Source: Phytoactinopolyspora endophytica (GTDB lineage: Bacteria > Actinomycetota > Actinomycetes > Jiangellales > Jiangellaceae). Taken from it: a DNA stretch of 6,513 bases. The DNA lies in contig NZ_ML142854.1 of assembly GCF_004138495.1 (NCBI RefSeq), positions 243,232 to 249,744 of the forward strand, given 5' to 3'. Below the pieces are notes generated by a model that saw nothing but the letters and a program-made list of their open reading frames with translations, did no database searches and was not told where the DNA came from. A program made the position numbers and the translations under genes. Of the stretch, positions 5,029 through 6,513 are shown one piece after another (position 1 is the stretch's first letter; every line of letters begins with the position of its first letter).

Positions 5029-6483
5029 TCAGTGCAGGGCAACGGCGAGAATGGGAGCAGGAACGGCCCAGACGCTGCCGGTCAGGTCAGTGATGTCTTT
5101 GGTGGCGAGGATTCCTTCTTCGTACGCCGTGTGGAGTGTTTGAGCCTCGCGGCGCCACCCCTGGCTCACCCATTTGCTCTCAATGGGGACAGTCTGACTC
5201 GTGCCCTCGGAAACGGCGATGGGAATGGGTGCGAAGTCGACTTCCTGGCCACTGTTGGTGCGGTGGTACCCGACGGTGTCACCGTCCTCCCAGCGGCCGG
5301 GTCGGGTTGCGTCGATTGCCCGGGCCAAGCTGACCGCGAGCGCGGTCTCGGATTGTCGACTCATGTCGGGGATACCCAAGCCAGGGCGGCGTCGGCTCGG
5401 CAGCTGGGCGAGCAGGGGGTCGGTCAGGTACAGCTTGCTTTGCGCGCCCGGGACGATGTGGCTGTCGCGTCGTCGAGGGCACGAAAGGACAGCGTAGGTA
5501 TTCTGCATCCTTCGGACGCGGCGAAGAAACACGTCCCGTCCGATTCCGAGAACCTCGGCGGTGTTGCGCGCGTTCACTGGCGAGGCCGTGTCGTTGACAA
5601 GCTGATTGAGAAGAAGGTCAACTGACTCGGCCGGCGCCGTGGGGTCGATGTCGGTTTTGAGCCAGGCGGCCAGTTCGTCGAGAAAGTCTTCTGATACGCC
5701 GCCCAATCGATGATGCTCGGCGACTGCCCGGGGGAAGCCCCCGATCTCCAGGTAGTCCTGCCATAGCGTGTCCAGGTCCGGGGTGAGAACAGACCATGTC
5801 TCGAAGACATCACGGGCCTGGTCGCTGAGTATCTCGGAGGGCCCCAAGAGGTCGGGCAACTGTATCTCCGGCTGGCGTAGCCGGACGAAGTCGGCGAAAG
5901 ACATCGGGTGCAGGGTGCGAAAGGGGCGGTTCGCGTCACCGGTGCGTCCGGCGCCTAGGTCTTTCACGGCCTGATTGGTGTCCGCGGCCGACGAGCCGGT
6001 CACGATCACGCAGTCGTCGGCCAGCGGCGTGTTGTCCCGCAGCTCCTTGAGCATGCTCGTCCATTCTGGAACCGACGTGACCTCGTCGATGATCCACACG
6101 CGTCGACGGTCTCCGATAGTGGATGTCAGAGAACGGCCGATGGCGAAGTAGCGCCGTAGGTCTCGGGATGTGAGCGTGTCGGCCGGGAAGTAGAGCACTT
6201 GCATAGGTGTCACGTCGTCACGTTCGAGCAAGTCAACGATGAGATCCTTGAGTGCGACCGACTTGCCTACTCGCCGCGGACCGCGCAGGACGAACAGACC
6301 GTTAGAGAGCGGTTCGCTCGCCACGTCCGACAGGATCGGCGTTCGATACCCCATGTCCCAATTGGCACGGGCGCGCAGCGCCACATCCGATACGGTCCAG
6401 GACGTGGGAGAGGTTCCACGCAGGCGGGCCGCCCACCAGGGGTTTGTATCGCGGAGGATGCCGCGGATCTCATCGTCTCGCAT
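5029..6483 (-). CDS. AAA-type ATPase with DUF4143 C-terminal domain (COG1373-like)
   Basis: A 484-aa protein, the usual length for this family, whose biological role is not established. The N-terminal ATPase has Walker A GPRRVGKSV (68-76), Walker B VWIIDE (129-134), a sensor-like VIVTGSSA (159-166), then GAGRTGD (178-183) and the family pattern LHPMSFADFVRLR (191-203). The DUF4143-type half includes YLEIGGFPRAV (244-254), a winged-helix-like region (about 285-335) and a tail with SGQEVDF (411-417) and IESKW (434-438). That tail resembles the D...ExK core of PD-(D/E)xK nucleases (Asp416, Glu435, Lys437), a resemblance and not proof of cleavage. Start ATG 6483 has no Shine-Dalgarno but an excellent -10 box. 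The gene stands alone, convergent with the MFS gene, and uses more A/T-ending codons than the phn genes, which could reflect transfer. Confidence 0.88.
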   Translation of the reverse strand: MRDDEIRGILRDTNPWWAARLRGTSPTSWTVSDVALRARANWDMGYRTPILSDVASEPLSNGLFVLRGPRRVGKSVALKDLIVDLLERDDVTPMQVLYFPADTLTSRDLRRYFAIGRSLTSTIGDRRRVWIIDEVTSVPEWTSMLKELRDNTPLADDCVIVTGSSAADTNQAVKDLGAGRTGDANRPFRTLHPMSFADFVRLRQPEIQLPDLLGPSEILSDQARDVFETWSVLTPDLDTLWQDYLEIGGFPRAVAEHHRLGGVSEDFLDELAAWLKTDIDPTAPAESVDLLLNQLVNDTASPVNARNTAEVLGIGRDVFLRRVRRMQNTYAVLSCPRRRDSHIVPGAQSKLYLTDPLLAQLPSRRRPGLGIPDMSRQSETALAVSLARAIDATRPGRWEDGDTVGYHRTNSGQEVDFAPIPIAVSEGTSQTVPIESKWVSQGWRREAQTLHTAYEEGILATKDITDLTGSVWAVPAPILAVALH

Positions 6484-6495
6484 AGCTCGATTCTA
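6484..6495 (-). promoter_or_regulatory. -10 box for a leaderless ATPase transcript
   Basis: On the minus strand TAGAAT (6495-6490) is one base from the consensus TATAAT and ends 6 nt before ATG 6483. This places the transcription start at or next to the start codon. It also explains the missing Shine-Dalgarno site. The -35 box at normal spacing would fall at or just beyond the window edge. Confidence 0.6.
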
Positions 6496-6498
6496 CGT

Positions 6499-6513
6499 GG
6501 ATGCCGCCAAAAA
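6499..6513. repeat. Copy 2 of the 15-bp direct repeat, at the window edge
   Basis: Identical to 1948-1962. Read on the ATPase strand it is TTTTTGGCGGCATCC, immediately upstream of the -10 box and so within the likely promoter spacer. The repeat may continue past the window, so its true length and any palindrome around it cannot be seen. Confidence 0.75.

Overview
This is a GC-rich window whose gene style points to an actinomycete. Third codon positions are strongly G/C biased, GTG starts are plausible, two starts look leaderless, and the likely terminators are GC hairpins without T-tracts. Genus cannot be decided from the sequence. There is no rRNA, tRNA, CRISPR array, transposase or integrase.

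Region 1 (1-1714, minus strand) is the start of a phosphonate/phosphite-type ABC importer operon. A PhnD-family binding lipoprotein overlaps by 4 bp the start of a PhnC-family ATPase, which runs off the left edge. Permease genes (phnE) would be expected beyond the edge. No phosphonate-degrading gene is visible.

Region 2 (1715-2111) is a gene-free, relatively AT-rich stretch full of inverted repeats. It holds the phnD leader and putative promoter. It also holds a striking imperfect palindrome at 1955-2008 and hairpins behind the next gene. A 15-base word beside the palindrome (1948-1962) recurs exactly at the right edge (6499-6513), next to the ATPase start.

Region 3 (2112-4892) is a small metabolic or efflux cluster. 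A DUF2000 protein (peptidyl-tRNA-hydrolase-2-like fold) is divergent from an AraC-family regulator with an N-terminal cupin-like sensor domain. An MFS transporter follows on the regulator's strand. The regulator probably controls one or both neighbours, but the ligand is unknown. The MFS gene carries two TTA codons, which I did not see in its neighbours.

Region 4 (4893-6513) has hairpins between convergent genes, then a minus-strand COG1373-type AAA ATPase with a DUF4143 C-terminus. This gene uses visibly more A/T-ending codons than the phn genes. It has a near-ideal -10 box placed for a leaderless transcript. The least explained material is the repeated word and palindrome, and their possible link to this ATPase.
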